A stretch of 64,000 nucleotides of DNA from Flavobacterium sp. FEMGT703F (GTDB taxonomy: Bacteria > Bacteroidota > Bacteroidia > Flavobacteriales > Flavobacteriaceae). Where the stretch lies: positions 310,001-374,000 of the forward strand of contig PGCN01000025.1 of NCBI GenBank assembly GCA_002786385.1, given 5' to 3'. The notes under the pieces are model-generated. The model worked only from the letters and a program-made list of their open reading frames with translations, had not been told where the DNA came from and ran no database searches. Of this stretch, positions 18,346 through 28,477 are shown one piece after another (the stretch's first letter is position 1; each line of letters begins with the position of its first letter). A program made the translations under genes and the position numbers.

Positions 18346-19755
18346 ATGTCGTCTCATTACGAAGCACCCATTAGAAAACCTTTAGTTATAGGTGATAAAA
18401 CTTATCACGATGTAACTGTAGATGTAGCCGCTCCGGTGGAAGGAAGAGCCAATAAACAGTGGTGGACTGTATTTTCTATCGCATTAGCCGCTTTCCTTTG
18501 GGGGATTGGTTGTATCATTTACACCATCTCTACAGGAATCGGTACATGGGGATTAAATAAAACCGTTGGTTGGGCTTGGGATATCACCAACTTCGTTTGG
18601 TGGGTAGGTATCGGTCACGCCGGTACACTTATCTCTGCTGTATTATTATTATTCCGTCAAAGATGGAGAATGGCCATTAACCGTTCAGCTGAGGCGATGA
18701 CTATCTTCTCGGTAATTCAAGCAGGTTTGTTCCCAATCATTCACATGGGACGTCCTTGGTTAGCTTATTGGGTTGTGCCGATTCCAAACCAATTTGGTTC
18801 ATTGTGGGTTAACTTCAACTCTCCGCTACTTTGGGACGTATTCGCAATCTCGACTTATTTATCGGTATCCTTAGTATTCTGGTGGACAGGTTTATTACCG
18901 GATTTCGCTATGTTGAGAGACAGAGCCGTAACTCCTTTTGCTAAAAAGATTTATACCATTCTTTCTTTCGGATGGAGTGGTAGAGCTAAAGACTGGCAAC
19001 GATTTGAAGAAGTATCTTTAGTTTTGGCAGGTTTGGCAACTCCGTTAGTACTTTCTGTACACACAATTGTATCCTTTGACTTTGCTACTTCGGTAATTCC
19101 TGGATGGCATACTACCATTTTCCCTCCGTATTTCGTTGCGGGAGCAGTATTCTCAGGATTTGCAATGGTTAACACTTTGTTGATCATCATGAGAAAAGTA
19201 TCTAACCTTGAGGCTTACATCACCATTCAACACATCGAATTAATGAACATCGTAATCATGATTACCGGTTCTATTGTAGGTGTGGCTTATATCACCGAGT
19301 TATTTGTAGCTTGGTATTCAGGAGTAGAGTACGAACAATACGCGTTCTTGAACAGAGCGACTGGTCCTTACGCATGGGCTTACTGGGCGATGATGACTTG
19401 TAACGTTTTCTCTCCACAGTTCATGTGGTTCAAAAAATTAAGAACCAGTATCATGTTCTCTTTCGTTATCTCTATTGTTGTAAACATCGGTATGTGGTTT
19501 GAGCGTTTCGTAATTATCGTTACTTCATTACACAGAGACTACTTACCATCATCATGGACAATGTTCCAACCGACATTTGTTGATATTGGAATTTTTATCG
19601 GAACTATCGGTTTCTTCTTTGTGTTATTCCTTTTGTATGCCAGAACTTTCCCGGTAATTGCACAAGCAGAGGTGAAAACCATCTTGAAATCTTCTGGTGA
19701 AAATTACAAAAGACAAAGAGAATTAGAAGGTCATAATCATTCAGATAAACATTAA
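18346..19755 (+). CDS. actC: alternative complex III, NrfD-like membrane subunit ActC
   Basis: A 469-residue integral membrane protein of the NrfD/PsrC family that forms a quinol-binding site of alternative complex III. About eight to ten hydrophobic helices run from residue 37 (WWTVFSIALAAFLWGIG) to about 435. Conserved polar residues sit in the early helices (WWVGIGHAGTLISA, HMGRPWLAYW). It lies between actB and actD with 39- and 8-base gaps. ActF further along is the second quinone-site membrane subunit. Confidence 0.92.
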   Translation: MSSHYEAPIRKPLVIGDKTYHDVTVDVAAPVEGRANKQWWTVFSIALAAFLWGIGCIIYTISTGIGTWGLNKTVGWAWDITNFVWWVGIGHAGTLISAVLLLFRQRWRMAINRSAEAMTIFSVIQAGLFPIIHMGRPWLAYWVVPIPNQFGSLWVNFNSPLLWDVFAISTYLSVSLVFWWTGLLPDFAMLRDRAVTPFAKKIYTILSFGWSGRAKDWQRFEEVSLVLAGLATPLVLSVHTIVSFDFATSVIPGWHTTIFPPYFVAGAVFSGFAMVNTLLIIMRKVSNLEAYITIQHIELMNIVIMITGSIVGVAYITELFVAWYSGVEYEQYAFLNRATGPYAWAYWAMMTCNVFSPQFMWFKKLRTSIMFSFVISIVVNIGMWFERFVIIVTSLHRDYLPSSWTMFQPTFVDIGIFIGTIGFFFVLFLLYARTFPVIAQAEVKTILKSSGENYKRQRELEGHNHSDKH

Positions 19756-19763
19756 GAATTGCT

Positions 19764-20291
19764 ATGAGTAGTAATAAAGTTATACACGCAATATACAACG
19801 ATGACGATGTATTAATGCACGCGGTTCACGAAACCAGAGCAGCTCATCATCACATTGAGGAAGTTTATACTCCTTTTCCTGTACACGGATTAGACAAAGC
19901 TATGGGATTGGCTCCAACAAGATTAGCCATCTGTGCTTTTATCTACGGATGTATTGGTTTAACAGTAGCCACTACCATGATGAATTATATTATGATTTCT
20001 GATTGGCCGCAAGATATCGGAGGAAAACCAAGTTTTAGTTATATCCAAAACATGCCTGCTTTTGTACCGGTAATGTTTGAGATGACGGTTTTCTTCGCTG
20101 CCCACTTAATGGTAATTACTTTCTATATGAGAAGTAAATTATGGCCTTTTAAGCAAGCAGAGAATCCGGATGTCAGAACAACTGATGATCACTTTTTAAT
20201 GGAAGTGGCTGTTCATGACAATGAAGCAGAATTGGTTAAATTCTTCGAAGGTACCGGAGCAGTTGAAGTGAAAGTAATTGATAAGCATTAA
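19764..20291 (+). CDS. actD: alternative complex III subunit ActD (DUF3341)
   Basis: A 175-residue subunit with a soluble N-terminal part and two transmembrane helices (about 54-74 and 100-120). DUF3341 features: VYTPFPVHGLDKAMGL and the loop DWPQDIGGKPSFSY. A histidine-rich patch (RAAHHH) lies near the N-terminus. It starts 8 bases after actC and ends 9 bases before actE, consistent with translational coupling. Confidence 0.9.
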   Translation: MSSNKVIHAIYNDDDVLMHAVHETRAAHHHIEEVYTPFPVHGLDKAMGLAPTRLAICAFIYGCIGLTVATTMMNYIMISDWPQDIGGKPSFSYIQNMPAFVPVMFEMTVFFAAHLMVITFYMRSKLWPFKQAENPDVRTTDDHFLMEVAVHDNEAELVKFFEGTGAVEVKVIDKH

Positions 20292-20300
20292 TAATTAGCT

Positions 20301-20864
20301 ATGAAGAGTTTATTTAAAACAGCATTTGTATTAGGCATCATGGTTGCTGTGTCATCGTGTAAAAACGATTTGAAACCGAACTATCAATACATGCCTAATA
20401 TGTACGAATCAGTAGCCTATGAAACCTATTCAGAATCTGATGCTTTCAATTCTCCTACAGGTGAAAAAGGTAAAGAAGGACAGTCACCTGCTGAAGGTTC
20501 TATCAAAAGAGGTTTTGTTCCTTATGAAGTTCCAAATACCCCTGAAGCTTTAGCCATGCTTAAAGCAACCAATCCAAAGTCGCCTCTTGATTCTACTCAA
20601 GTAGATATGAAAAAAGGAGAAGAGCTTTTCAATGTTTATTGTGCTATTTGTCATGGAACTGAAGGTAACGGTAAAGGGAAATTGGTTACACAAGAAAAAT
20701 TCTTAGGGGTACCAAGTTATGCCGACAGGGTAATCAATGAGGCCAGTATCTTCCACGTGGTTACTTATGGATTGAACTCAATGGGTTCGCACGCTAATCA
20801 GTTGAGTCAAACAGAGCGTTGGTTAGTTGCCGCTTATGTAATGCAACTTAAAAGCAAATTATAA
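20301..20864 (+). CDS. actE: alternative complex III, monohaem cytochrome c lipoprotein ActE
   Basis: A 187-residue lipoprotein (signal ending VSSC20) with one class I cytochrome c domain at the C-terminus: CAICH (114-118) and a likely Met axial ligand in LNSMGSHA. It is predicted to be lipid-anchored on the periplasmic side, next to ActA, as the electron exit to the cytochrome oxidase encoded downstream. Confidence 0.92.
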   Translation: MKSLFKTAFVLGIMVAVSSCKNDLKPNYQYMPNMYESVAYETYSESDAFNSPTGEKGKEGQSPAEGSIKRGFVPYEVPNTPEALAMLKATNPKSPLDSTQVDMKKGEELFNVYCAICHGTEGNGKGKLVTQEKFLGVPSYADRVINEASIFHVVTYGLNSMGSHANQLSQTERWLVAAYVMQLKSKL

Positions 20865-20891
20865 TTGTAGAACAAACAGATTGTTATAGAT

Positions 20892-22226
20892 ATGTATACA
20901 TTTTCAAGTAAACTAAAAACCTTTTCTTTTGTCCTAATGATCGTTGGTGTTCTTGGGATTGGTTATGGTTTTTTAACTGCACCAAAAACTATTCAAGATG
21001 TTGAGACCATTTTGGCATCTGATAGTCACGGACATTCTAATGCTCACGACACTGCAGCTACCCACGATGCTCACGGTGAAACTACAGGTCATGATGCAAA
21101 AGCAGCTTCTGCCGAGCACAACGAGCATTTAGAGCACGTTCTACACCAATTACAAAACAAACCTTGGGCAGCCTTGTATGTAGCATGTCTGTTCTTTATG
21201 TTGATTGCCTTAGGAGCTTTGGCATTTTACGCTATCCAACAAGTAGCACAAGCCGGTTGGTCTCCAGTATTATTCCGCGTTATGCAAGGTATCACGGCTT
21301 ATTTATTACCGGGTTCAATTATCTTCTTTGTTTTATTACTTTTATCTGGTTTCCACATCAATCATTTATTCATTTGGATGGATGAAGAAGTGAGAGCTAC
21401 TGACGAATTGATTCAAGGTAAAGCCGGTTATTTGAACTTCCCATTCTGGATCATCAGAGCGGCTGTGTTCATCTTCGGGTGGAACTTGTACAGACATTTA
21501 TCAAGAAAGAATTGTTTGGCTCAAGACGAAGCTAATGACAATACTTTCTACAAAAAGAATTTCAAAATGTCTGCGGCATTCTTAGTGTTCTTTATTGTTT
21601 CTGAGTCTATCATGGCATGGGATTGGATTATGTCGGTTGATCCGCATTGGTTCAGTACATTGTTTGGATGGTATGTTTTCGCCAGCTTCTTCGTAAGTGG
21701 TATTACTACTATTTCAATGGTAACTTTATACCTTAAATCCAAAGGTTATTTAGAAAACGTAAATTCAAGCCACATCCACGATTTATCAAAATTCATGTTT
21801 GGTATTAGTGTATTCTGGACTTACTTATGGTTCTCTCAATTCATGTTGATTTGGTATTCTAACATACCGGAAGAGGTAACTTATTTCAAAACGAGAATAG
21901 AGCATTTCAACTTGCCGTTCTTTGGTGCTGTAGTATTGAATTTCATCTTCCCATTCTTGGTATTAATCAACACCGATTTCAAACGTATTACTTGGATCAT
22001 TGTTATGGCAGGTATAGTGATTTTATTTGGTCACTATGTTGATTTCTTCAACATGATTATGCCTTCAACAGTAGGTGACCAATGGTTTATAGGTATTCCT
22101 GAGATTTCTTCTATCTTGTTCTTCTTAGGTTTATTCATTTTTGTGGTATTCAATGCGTTAACTAAAGCGCCTTTGGTGCCGAAACGTAATCCGTTTATTG
22201 AAGAAAGTAAACATTTTCATTATTAA
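20892..22226 (+). CDS. actF: alternative complex III, membrane subunit ActF
   Basis: A 444-residue polytopic protein, the second quinol-site membrane subunit and a shorter relative of ActC. One helix at the N-terminus (about 11-30) is followed by a loop (about 42-86) with ten histidines (SHGHSNAH, THDAHGE, EHNEHLEHVLHQ). About nine further helices end near residue 430. The His-rich loop might bind metal; this is inference. coxB starts 19 bases later. Confidence 0.9.
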   Translation: MYTFSSKLKTFSFVLMIVGVLGIGYGFLTAPKTIQDVETILASDSHGHSNAHDTAATHDAHGETTGHDAKAASAEHNEHLEHVLHQLQNKPWAALYVACLFFMLIALGALAFYAIQQVAQAGWSPVLFRVMQGITAYLLPGSIIFFVLLLLSGFHINHLFIWMDEEVRATDELIQGKAGYLNFPFWIIRAAVFIFGWNLYRHLSRKNCLAQDEANDNTFYKKNFKMSAAFLVFFIVSESIMAWDWIMSVDPHWFSTLFGWYVFASFFVSGITTISMVTLYLKSKGYLENVNSSHIHDLSKFMFGISVFWTYLWFSQFMLIWYSNIPEEVTYFKTRIEHFNLPFFGAVVLNFIFPFLVLINTDFKRITWIIVMAGIVILFGHYVDFFNMIMPSTVGDQWFIGIPEISSILFFLGLFIFVVFNALTKAPLVPKRNPFIEESKHFHY

Positions 22227-22245
22227 TATTTAAAGTAAATTACAA

Positions 22246-23436
22246 ATGACAACTTTTTTGATACTTACAGTTGTAGTCTTATTGGCGGTTGCCCTATGGC
22301 AGTTAACTAAAATATTCGACTTAACTCAAGTTGGTGGTGGAAATGTTAATGACACTCAAATTGCAAATGATAATGACAATAAAGTAAACGGATATTTGAT
22401 GTTTGCCTTTTTAGGATTCATCTATCTAACTACTATTTTATGTTTATTGAATTATAGTGATTTGCCTCTTATCGGAGATGCTGCTTCAGAACATGGTCCT
22501 CAAGTAGATAATTTGATGGTCATCTCTTTAGTGCTTATTTTCATCGTTCAAACGATTACACAAGCATTACTTCATTATTTTGCTTTCAAATACAGAGGGA
22601 GACAAGGTCAAAAAGCCCTTTACTTCGCTGATAACAATAAATTAGAGTTTATTTGGAGTATTATACCTGCTATCGTTTTGGCTGGTTTAATTTTGTACGG
22701 TTTGTACGCTTGGACAAATATCATGTTCGTAGATGAAAAAGATGAGCAAGATGCGATTGTTATCGAGTTGTATGCCCAACAATTCAAATGGGAAGCTCGT
22801 TATGCCGGTGCAGATAATGTACTTGGTAAAGCCAATGTTAGATATATTGAAGGCGTAAACAATTTAGGGGTTGACTTATCTGATCCTAATGCTCAAGACG
22901 ATTTCACCGCTCCTGAATTACACATCCCTAAAGGAAAAAGAGTAGTGTTCAAAATGCGTTCTCAAGACGTTTTGCACTCAGCTTATATGCCTCACTTCAG
23001 AGCGCAAATGAACTGCGTTCCGGGTATGGTAACTAGTTTCTCTTTTGTGCCTACTATGACTACAGCAGAAATGAGAGAAAAACCGGCTATGATTGCTAAA
23101 GTTTCCAATATCAATGCAATCAGAGCTAAGAAAAGTGAAAAACTTGTTGCAGATGGTCAAACCGCTTTAGATCCTTACACTTTCGACTATTTATTATTGT
23201 GTAACAAAATTTGTGGTGCCTCTCACTATAACATGCAAATGAAGATTGTTGTGGACACACCGGAAGAGTATGCCGCATGGTTAAAAGAGAATTCAGCTAA
23301 AACCATCGTTCAAGCTGTAAAAACTGCTGCCGAGGAAGCCAAAGCTTCAGAAACTCCGGCCGCTACTTCTAAAGATACATCTTCAACCGCCGGCAAAGAC
23401 ACTACAGTAGTTGCCCAAGCAGAACCAAAACATTAA
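22246..23436 (+). CDS. coxB: cytochrome c oxidase subunit II
   Basis: A 396-residue subunit II. An extra N-terminal hydrophobic helix (1-24) precedes the two usual transmembrane hairpin helices (about 45-65 and 85-105), and a further helix leads into the periplasmic cupredoxin domain. CuA ligands are all present: H244 (DVLHSAY), then C319, C323, H327 and M330 in CNKICGASHYNM. The common Glu between the two cysteines is replaced by Lys, but it binds through its backbone. A low-complexity Ala/Thr/Ser tail (about 360-396) follows the copper site. No haem c domain is fused. It lies between actF and coxA, so complex III and the oxidase are made together. Confidence 0.94.
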   Translation: MTTFLILTVVVLLAVALWQLTKIFDLTQVGGGNVNDTQIANDNDNKVNGYLMFAFLGFIYLTTILCLLNYSDLPLIGDAASEHGPQVDNLMVISLVLIFIVQTITQALLHYFAFKYRGRQGQKALYFADNNKLEFIWSIIPAIVLAGLILYGLYAWTNIMFVDEKDEQDAIVIELYAQQFKWEARYAGADNVLGKANVRYIEGVNNLGVDLSDPNAQDDFTAPELHIPKGKRVVFKMRSQDVLHSAYMPHFRAQMNCVPGMVTSFSFVPTMTTAEMREKPAMIAKVSNINAIRAKKSEKLVADGQTALDPYTFDYLLLCNKICGASHYNMQMKIVVDTPEEYAAWLKENSAKTIVQAVKTAAEEAKASETPAATSKDTSSTAGKDTTVVAQAEPKH

Positions 23437-23457
23437 TAAAATTTAAAAGTTTATAAT

Positions 23458-25251
23458 ATGTCAGCTCACAACCACGATCACGGTCACGACGCACACGAAC
23501 ACCACCATAAAGACACGTTCATTACTAAATACATCTTTAGTATTGATCACAAGATGATATCAAAACAATATTTGATTACAGGTATCATCATGGGTATTAT
23601 AGGTGTTGGTATGTCAATGCTTTTCAGAATGCAATTGGCATGGCCTGAAGAATCTTTTAAAATTTTCAGCTTTTTCCTAGGTGAGCGTATGGCTCCGGGA
23701 GGCGTAATGAACAATGAAACGTATTTAGCTTTGGTAACGATTCACGGTACCATCATGGTATTCTTCGTGTTGACTGCCGGTCTAAGCGGTACATTCAGTA
23801 ATTTATTAATTCCATTGCAAATTGGAGCAAGAGATATGGCATCGGGATTCCTTAACATGGTATCCTACTGGTTGTTTTTCCTTTCCAGTGTTGTGATGGT
23901 AATCTCCTTATTTGTGGAATCAGGACCGGCTTCAGCAGGATGGACAATCTATCCGCCATTGAGTGCATTGCCTCAAGCCATGTCAGGTTCAGGTACGGGA
24001 ATGACTTTATGGTTGGTATCTATGGCTATCTTCATTGCTTCTTCATTGTTAGGGTCATTGAACTACATTGTTACCGTAATCAACCTTAGAACTAAAGGAA
24101 TGTCAATGACAAGATTGCCACTTACCGTTTGGGCTTTCTTTATTACTGCCATTATTGGTGTTATATCTTTCCCGGTATTATTATCTGCAGCCTTGATGTT
24201 AATCATGGATAGAAGCTTTGGTACTTCTTTCTTCTTGTCTGACATCTATATTGCCGGTGAGGTACTTCATTACCAAGGAGGTTCTCCGGTATTGTTCGAA
24301 CACTTATTCTGGTTCTTAGGACACCCTGAGGTATATATCGTATTGTTACCTGCTTTAGGTATTACATCTGAAATTATTGCCACGAACTCACGTAAACCAA
24401 TCTTCGGTTACAGAGCGATGATTATGTCTATTATAGCCATTGCATTCTTGTCAACCATCGTTTGGGGTCACCACATGTTCATCTCTGGAATGAATCCTTT
24501 CTTAGGTTCTGTATTTACCTTTACTACCTTGTTGATTGCAATTCCATCTGCTGTAAAAGCGTTCAACTACATTACTACATTATGGAAAGGTAACTTACAA
24601 TTAAATCCTGCTATGTTGTTCTCTATCGGGTTGGTATCAACCTTTATCACCGGAGGTTTAACAGGGATTATTTTAGGAGATAGTACTTTGGATATTAACG
24701 TACACGATACTTATTTCGTAGTGGCTCACTTCCACTTAGTAATGGGTATTTCTGCTCTTTACGGAATGTTCGCCGGAATCTATCACTGGTTCCCTAGAAT
24801 GTTCGGAAGAATGTTAAATAAAAACTTAGGTTATGTTCACTTCTGGGTGACTGCCGTATGTGCTTACGGAGTATTCTTCCCAATGCACTTTATCGGTATG
24901 GCTGGTTTACCAAGAAGATATTACACCAATACCAACTTCCCATTATTTGATGATTTACAAAACGTAAACGTTATCATTACAACTTTCGCTTTGGTTGGTG
25001 GTGCTTTCCAGTTGGTATTCTTGTGGAACTTCTTCCACAGTATCTTCTACGGAAAAAAATCTGTTCAAAACCCTTGGAAATCGAATACACTTGAGTGGAC
25101 AGCTCCTGTTGAACACATGCACGGAAACTGGCCAGGCGATCTACCTGAAGTTCACAGATGGCCTTACGATTACAGTAAACCGGGTCATGATGACGATTTT
25201 GTACCGCAAAACGTACCTATGAAACCGGGAGAAGAAGTATTACATCACTAA
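23458..25251 (+). CDS. coxA: cytochrome c oxidase subunit I (haem-copper, catalytic)
   Basis: A 597-residue, 12-helix catalytic subunit. Low-spin haem a ligands are H96 (IHGTIMVFF) and H426. The haem a3 ligand is H424 (VVAHFH). CuB ligands are H289, H338 and H339, with the cross-linked Tyr293 in GHPEVYI. This Tyr pattern marks an A-type oxidase. The N-terminus is very rich in His (eight in the first 17 residues). Subunits III and IV are not here but at 50.5-52.6 kb. It is the last gene of the operon, closed by the terminator at 25268-25299. Confidence 0.96.
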   Translation: MSAHNHDHGHDAHEHHHKDTFITKYIFSIDHKMISKQYLITGIIMGIIGVGMSMLFRMQLAWPEESFKIFSFFLGERMAPGGVMNNETYLALVTIHGTIMVFFVLTAGLSGTFSNLLIPLQIGARDMASGFLNMVSYWLFFLSSVVMVISLFVESGPASAGWTIYPPLSALPQAMSGSGTGMTLWLVSMAIFIASSLLGSLNYIVTVINLRTKGMSMTRLPLTVWAFFITAIIGVISFPVLLSAALMLIMDRSFGTSFFLSDIYIAGEVLHYQGGSPVLFEHLFWFLGHPEVYIVLLPALGITSEIIATNSRKPIFGYRAMIMSIIAIAFLSTIVWGHHMFISGMNPFLGSVFTFTTLLIAIPSAVKAFNYITTLWKGNLQLNPAMLFSIGLVSTFITGGLTGIILGDSTLDINVHDTYFVVAHFHLVMGISALYGMFAGIYHWFPRMFGRMLNKNLGYVHFWVTAVCAYGVFFPMHFIGMAGLPRRYYTNTNFPLFDDLQNVNVIITTFALVGGAFQLVFLWNFFHSIFYGKKSVQNPWKSNTLEWTAPVEHMHGNWPGDLPEVHRWPYDYSKPGHDDDFVPQNVPMKPGEEVLHH

Positions 25252-25267
25252 TTCTTTCATACCATAT

Positions 25268-25299
25268 AAAAAAGCCTTTCCTAACCGAAAGGCTTTTTT
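25268..25299 (+). terminator. terminator after coxA
   Basis: A 12-bp stem (AAAAAGCCTTTC at 25269-25280 with GAAAGGCTTTTT at 25287-25298), a 6-base loop and a T-run. It closes the act-cox operon. Confidence 0.88.
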
Positions 25300-25319
25300 A
25301 TTGGCAACTAACTTTGTTA

Positions 25320-25327
25320 TATATTTG
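25320..25327 (+). promoter_or_regulatory. -7 promoter box of ruvB
   Basis: TATATTTG, an exact TAnnTTTG match only four bases before the ruvB ATG at 25332. The predicted transcript start falls at or next to the start codon, so the ruvB mRNA may be leaderless. Confidence 0.5.
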
Positions 25328-25331
25328 TGAG

Positions 25332-26354
25332 ATGAATGAAAATCTAGACCCAACCAACCATCACTTCAATCCTGAAGAACTCGATTTGGAGAAAAAGTTA
25401 AGGCCGCTCAGCTTTGACGATTTCACCGGACAAGAACAAGTCTTGGACAATCTGAAAGTCTTTGTAGAAGCCGCTAACTTGCGTCAGGAAGCGCTAGACC
25501 ATACACTTTTCCATGGACCTCCGGGTTTAGGGAAAACTACATTGGCCAACATTTTGGCGAATGAGTTGGGAGTAGGTATTAAAATAACCTCCGGACCGGT
25601 GTTAGACAAACCTGGAGATTTGGCCGGTTTATTAACCAATCTTGAGGAAAGAGACGTTTTATTCATTGATGAAATCCATCGTCTAAGTCCGGTTGTAGAG
25701 GAATATTTGTATTCTGCTATGGAGGATTTCAAAATCGACATCATGATTGAATCCGGACCCAACGCCAGAACGGTTCAAATCAACCTCAATCCTTTTACGT
25801 TGGTTGGAGCAACTACGCGTTCGGGCTTGTTAACTGCTCCGATGCGTGCTCGTTTTGGCATCCAAAGTCGTTTACAATATTACAATACAGAATTATTAAC
25901 TACCATAGTCCAACGCAGTTCAAGCATCCTTAAAATGCCGATAACTATGGAAGCCGCTATCGAAATTGCAGGTCGCAGCCGAGGAACTCCGCGTATTGCC
26001 AATGCATTATTGCGTCGTGTGCGCGATTTCGCCCAAATCAAAGGCAATGGAAAAATAGATATTGAAATCGCACGTTTTTCACTTAGAGCATTGAATGTTG
26101 ACGCTCATGGTTTAGACGAGATGGACAACAAAATTCTAACTACCATCATCGAAAAATTCAAAGGCGGTCCGGTAGGTTTGTCAACTTTAGCAACTGCTGT
26201 TTCCGAAAGCGGCGAAACCATCGAAGAAGTATACGAACCTTTTTTAATCCAAGAAGGTTTTATCGTCAGAACACCTCGTGGTCGTGAAGTCACCGAGAAA
26301 GCATACAAGCACCTTGGTAAGATCAACCCGAATATTCAAGGCGGATTGTTTTAG
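25332..26354 (+). CDS. ruvB: Holliday junction branch-migration ATPase RuvB
   Basis: A 340-residue AAA+ motor of the RuvABC resolvasome. The start at 25332 ([16 protein letters not shown]) is chosen; an upstream in-frame ATG at 25314 overlaps the promoter box. Walker A is GPPGLGKT (62-69), Walker B is IDEIH (D113, E114), sensor 1 is GATTRSG, and the arginine finger region is MRARFG. The C-terminal winged helix ends with [16 protein letters not shown]. ruvA is unlinked here, lying 11 kb away at 37.7 kb. Confidence 0.96.
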   Translation: MNENLDPTNHHFNPEELDLEKKLRPLSFDDFTGQEQVLDNLKVFVEAANLRQEALDHTLFHGPPGLGKTTLANILANELGVGIKITSGPVLDKPGDLAGLLTNLEERDVLFIDEIHRLSPVVEEYLYSAMEDFKIDIMIESGPNARTVQINLNPFTLVGATTRSGLLTAPMRARFGIQSRLQYYNTELLTTIVQRSSSILKMPITMEAAIEIAGRSRGTPRIANALLRRVRDFAQIKGNGKIDIEIARFSLRALNVDAHGLDEMDNKILTTIIEKFKGGPVGLSTLATAVSESGETIEEVYEPFLIQEGFIVRTPRGREVTEKAYKHLGKINPNIQGGLF

Positions 26355-26360
26355 GGCATT

Positions 26361-26400
26361 TCCCTTCGGGCAGTCGGCCTTCGCCTCGTGTCCCTTCGGG
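26361..26400. repeat. two direct TCCCTTCGGG repeats, UUCG-type hairpins
   Basis: TCCCTTCGGG occurs at 26361-26370 and 26391-26400. Each copy can fold into a CCC-TTCG-GGG mini hairpin, an unusually stable RNA tetraloop. The stretch is GC-rich, unlike its AT-rich surroundings, and abuts the dispersed element at 26401-26464. It lies directly after the ruvB stop, where it may act as a 3' end structure. Confidence 0.6.
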
Positions 26401-26464
26401 TCGGGTCTTCCGCACTCGCTTTTTTTGTTGCACAAAAAAGAGCTCAAACAATCGCTCCAACCCC
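26401..26464 (-). repeat. dispersed intergenic repeat, copy C
   Basis: Read on the minus strand: GGTTGGAGCGATT, a T-run, a short loop, an A-run, then GTGCGGAAGACCCGA. The centre (CTTTTTTG, TGCAA, CAAAAAAAG) is a near-perfect inverted repeat. It shares TTGGAGC, the T-run/A-run hairpin and TGCGGAA with copy B at 62903-63004. It lies between ruvB and queG. Confidence 0.6.
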
Positions 26465-26473
26465 TAATGCACC

Positions 26474-27397
26474 ATGAACTCCAGTAAAGAAAAATATACC
26501 CAATTCATCAAAGCCGAAGCCAAACGCCTCGGTTTTAAGGCTTGCGGGATTTCCAAAGCCGGATTTTTAGAGGAAGAAGCACCTCGATTAGAACAATGGT
26601 TAAACCAAAATTACCACGGCCAAATGGACTATATGGAGGAGTATTTCGACAAACGCTTAGATCCGACCTTATTGGTTCCTGATTCCAAAAGTGTGATTTC
26701 ACTCTTGGTCAATTATTATCCTTCCGAGTTTCAAAATCCTGATACCTATAAAATATCCAAATACGCTTACGGCAAAGATTACCACAACGTCATCAAGAAG
26801 AAAGTCGTTAAGATTTTAAAATCCATAAAAAGGGAAATAGGCGAGGTACACGGTAGGGCTTTTGTCGATATGGCGCCCATCATGGACAAAGCTTGGGCCG
26901 CTAAAAGCGGTTTGGGTTGGATGGGTAAAAACAGTAATTTAATTACGCAGAAAGTCGGCTCCTTCTATTTTATTGCACAATTAGTGGTCGACTTAGAATT
27001 GGAATACGATGGACCTACTACAGACCATTGTGGCACATGTACCGCTTGTATAGACGCTTGTCCAACGCAAGCCATAGTCTCGCCTTATATAGTTGACGGC
27101 AGCAAATGTATATCCTATTATACTATCGAACTCAAAGAAAACATTCCTTCAGACGTAAAAGGGAAATTCGACGATTGGATGTTCGGTTGTGATGTTTGTC
27201 AAGATGTTTGTCCGTGGAATAAATTTTCAAAACCACACCAAGAGCCGGCATTCAAAGCGTATCCCGAACTGTTGTCTTACTCTAAAAAAGACTGGGAAGA
27301 AATCACTGAAGAGACCTTTGCCAAAGTTTTCCCCAATTCGCCACTCAAAAGAGCACAATGGGAAGGCATCAAAAAAAACATCAATTTTTTGAAGTAG
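26474..27397 (+). CDS. queG: epoxyqueuosine reductase QueG
   Basis: A 307-residue cobalamin- and Fe-S-dependent enzyme that performs the last step of queuosine synthesis in tRNA. The N-terminal domain ([37 protein letters not shown]) binds cobalamin. Two [4Fe-4S] clusters follow: C186, C189, C192 and C196 ([11 protein letters not shown]), with C212, C239, C242 and C246 (GCDVCQDVC). The length is at the short end of the family, without the HEAT-repeat tail. The start ATG at 26474 directly follows the repeat element. Its 3' end overlaps the convergent lacI-type gene by 17 bases. Confidence 0.94.
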   Translation: MNSSKEKYTQFIKAEAKRLGFKACGISKAGFLEEEAPRLEQWLNQNYHGQMDYMEEYFDKRLDPTLLVPDSKSVISLLVNYYPSEFQNPDTYKISKYAYGKDYHNVIKKKVVKILKSIKREIGEVHGRAFVDMAPIMDKAWAAKSGLGWMGKNSNLITQKVGSFYFIAQLVVDLELEYDGPTTDHCGTCTACIDACPTQAIVSPYIVDGSKCISYYTIELKENIPSDVKGKFDDWMFGCDVCQDVCPWNKFSKPHQEPAFKAYPELLSYSKKDWEEITEETFAKVFPNSPLKRAQWEGIKKNINFLK

Positions 27398-28406
27398 AGT
27401 CTCGTTCAATTACCGAAGTTTCCAATTCAATGGTTCTGGGCTGAAACGGATGTAATTCTTTTTTAGTATTAATCTCTTCCAATAAGAGTTTGAAAGATTG
27501 AACGCCCATTTCAAAACTCGGCTGGTCAACTGTGCTTAATTTAGGCGTAATTACTTGCGACATGAACCAATTGCTAAATCCGATTACTTTCACTTGCTCC
27601 GGAACCTTAAGGCCAATTTCATTAAAATGAGCCAAAACACCCACGGCTACCAAATCAGTGATGACAAAGATACCGTCTACATCCGGATGTTCAATTGCAA
27701 TTTGTTTTCCAAACGCCAAACCTTCTTCAAAAGTTACATTTTTACAAGTGTAAACCAATTTTGAATCGAAAGGAATGCCATTTTGTTCTAAGGCTTTCTT
27801 GTAACCCAAAAATCGGTCAATGGCATTTTGAGGATTGACCGGACCTCGTATGTGGGCAATTTTTTTACACCCTTTTTGTATCAAATGCTGCACCGCATTG
27901 AATGCCGCTTTTTGGTCGTTGATGATTACTTTAGAACAAGGAATCAGCTTCGATATTTTATCAAACATCACAAATGGAACTTCCTTGCGCAAAATATCGC
28001 GGATATGTTCGTCATCGTTGGATTCATTCGAGAGCGACATAATAATGCCATCCACTCGTTTCTGCATCAAAAGTTCCACCTGCTTTTTCTCCAATTCCAA
28101 AGATTCATTCGACTGTAAAATAATCACCAAATACCCATTTTTCTCTGCTTCATCAATGATTCCGTTGATGACATTGGAGAAAAAATGATGGACTACTTCA
28201 GGTATAATCAATCCAATGGTGCGCGACTCTTTGGTTCGAAGGTTAACCGCAAAGCTGTTTGGCGTGTAGCTGAGAGATTGTGCTAATTCTAAAACGGCTT
28301 TGCGCGTCTTCGGACTCACATCAGGGTAGTCTTTTAACGCCTTAGATACCGTAGTAATAGATATTCCTAAGGTTTCGGCAATTTGCTTTAAAGTTATGTC
28401 TCTCAT
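27381..28406 (-). CDS. LacI-family transcriptional regulator of the sugar locus
   Basis: A 341-residue repressor. The DNA-binding headpiece is at residues 1-50 ([31 protein letters not shown]) with the hinge helix [13 protein letters not shown] periplasmic-binding-protein-like effector domain follows (about 60-335). It is divergent from the TonB-dependent receptor gene, and two identical palindromes typical of LacI operators lie between them, so it very likely controls the sugar operon and perhaps itself. The effector is probably sucrose or a product, inferred from the genes nearby. It is comparable in position to SuxR of Xanthomonas. Confidence 0.92.
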   Translation of the reverse strand: MRDITLKQIAETLGISITTVSKALKDYPDVSPKTRKAVLELAQSLSYTPNSFAVNLRTKESRTIGLIIPEVVHHFFSNVINGIIDEAEKNGYLVIILQSNESLELEKKQVELLMQKRVDGIIMSLSNESNDDEHIRDILRKEVPFVMFDKISKLIPCSKVIINDQKAAFNAVQHLIQKGCKKIAHIRGPVNPQNAIDRFLGYKKALEQNGIPFDSKLVYTCKNVTFEEGLAFGKQIAIEHPDVDGIFVITDLVAVGVLAHFNEIGLKVPEQVKVIGFSNWFMSQVITPKLSTVDQPSFEMGVQSFKLLLEEINTKKELHPFQPRTIELETSVIERDSTSKN

Positions 28407-28441
28407 TTAACAAATATCATAAAAAAAACTCAATTTGCAAT

Positions 28442-28455
28442 CGAAAACGTTTTCG
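28442..28455. promoter_or_regulatory. LacI-type operator 1
   Basis: Perfect 14-bp palindrome CGAAAACGTTTTCG with the central CG typical of LacI-family sites. It is 36 bases upstream of the lacI-type start, near where that gene's promoter should be. Confidence 0.85.
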
Positions 28456-28461
28456 GTAATT

Positions 28462-28477
28462 TCGAAAACGTTTTCGA
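28462..28477. promoter_or_regulatory. LacI-type operator 2
   Basis: Perfect 16-bp palindrome TCGAAAACGTTTTCGA that contains the same 14-bp core. Its centre is exactly 21 bp from operator 1, two helical turns, so two dimers would sit on the same DNA face. It lies about 85 bases before the receptor start. Confidence 0.85.
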
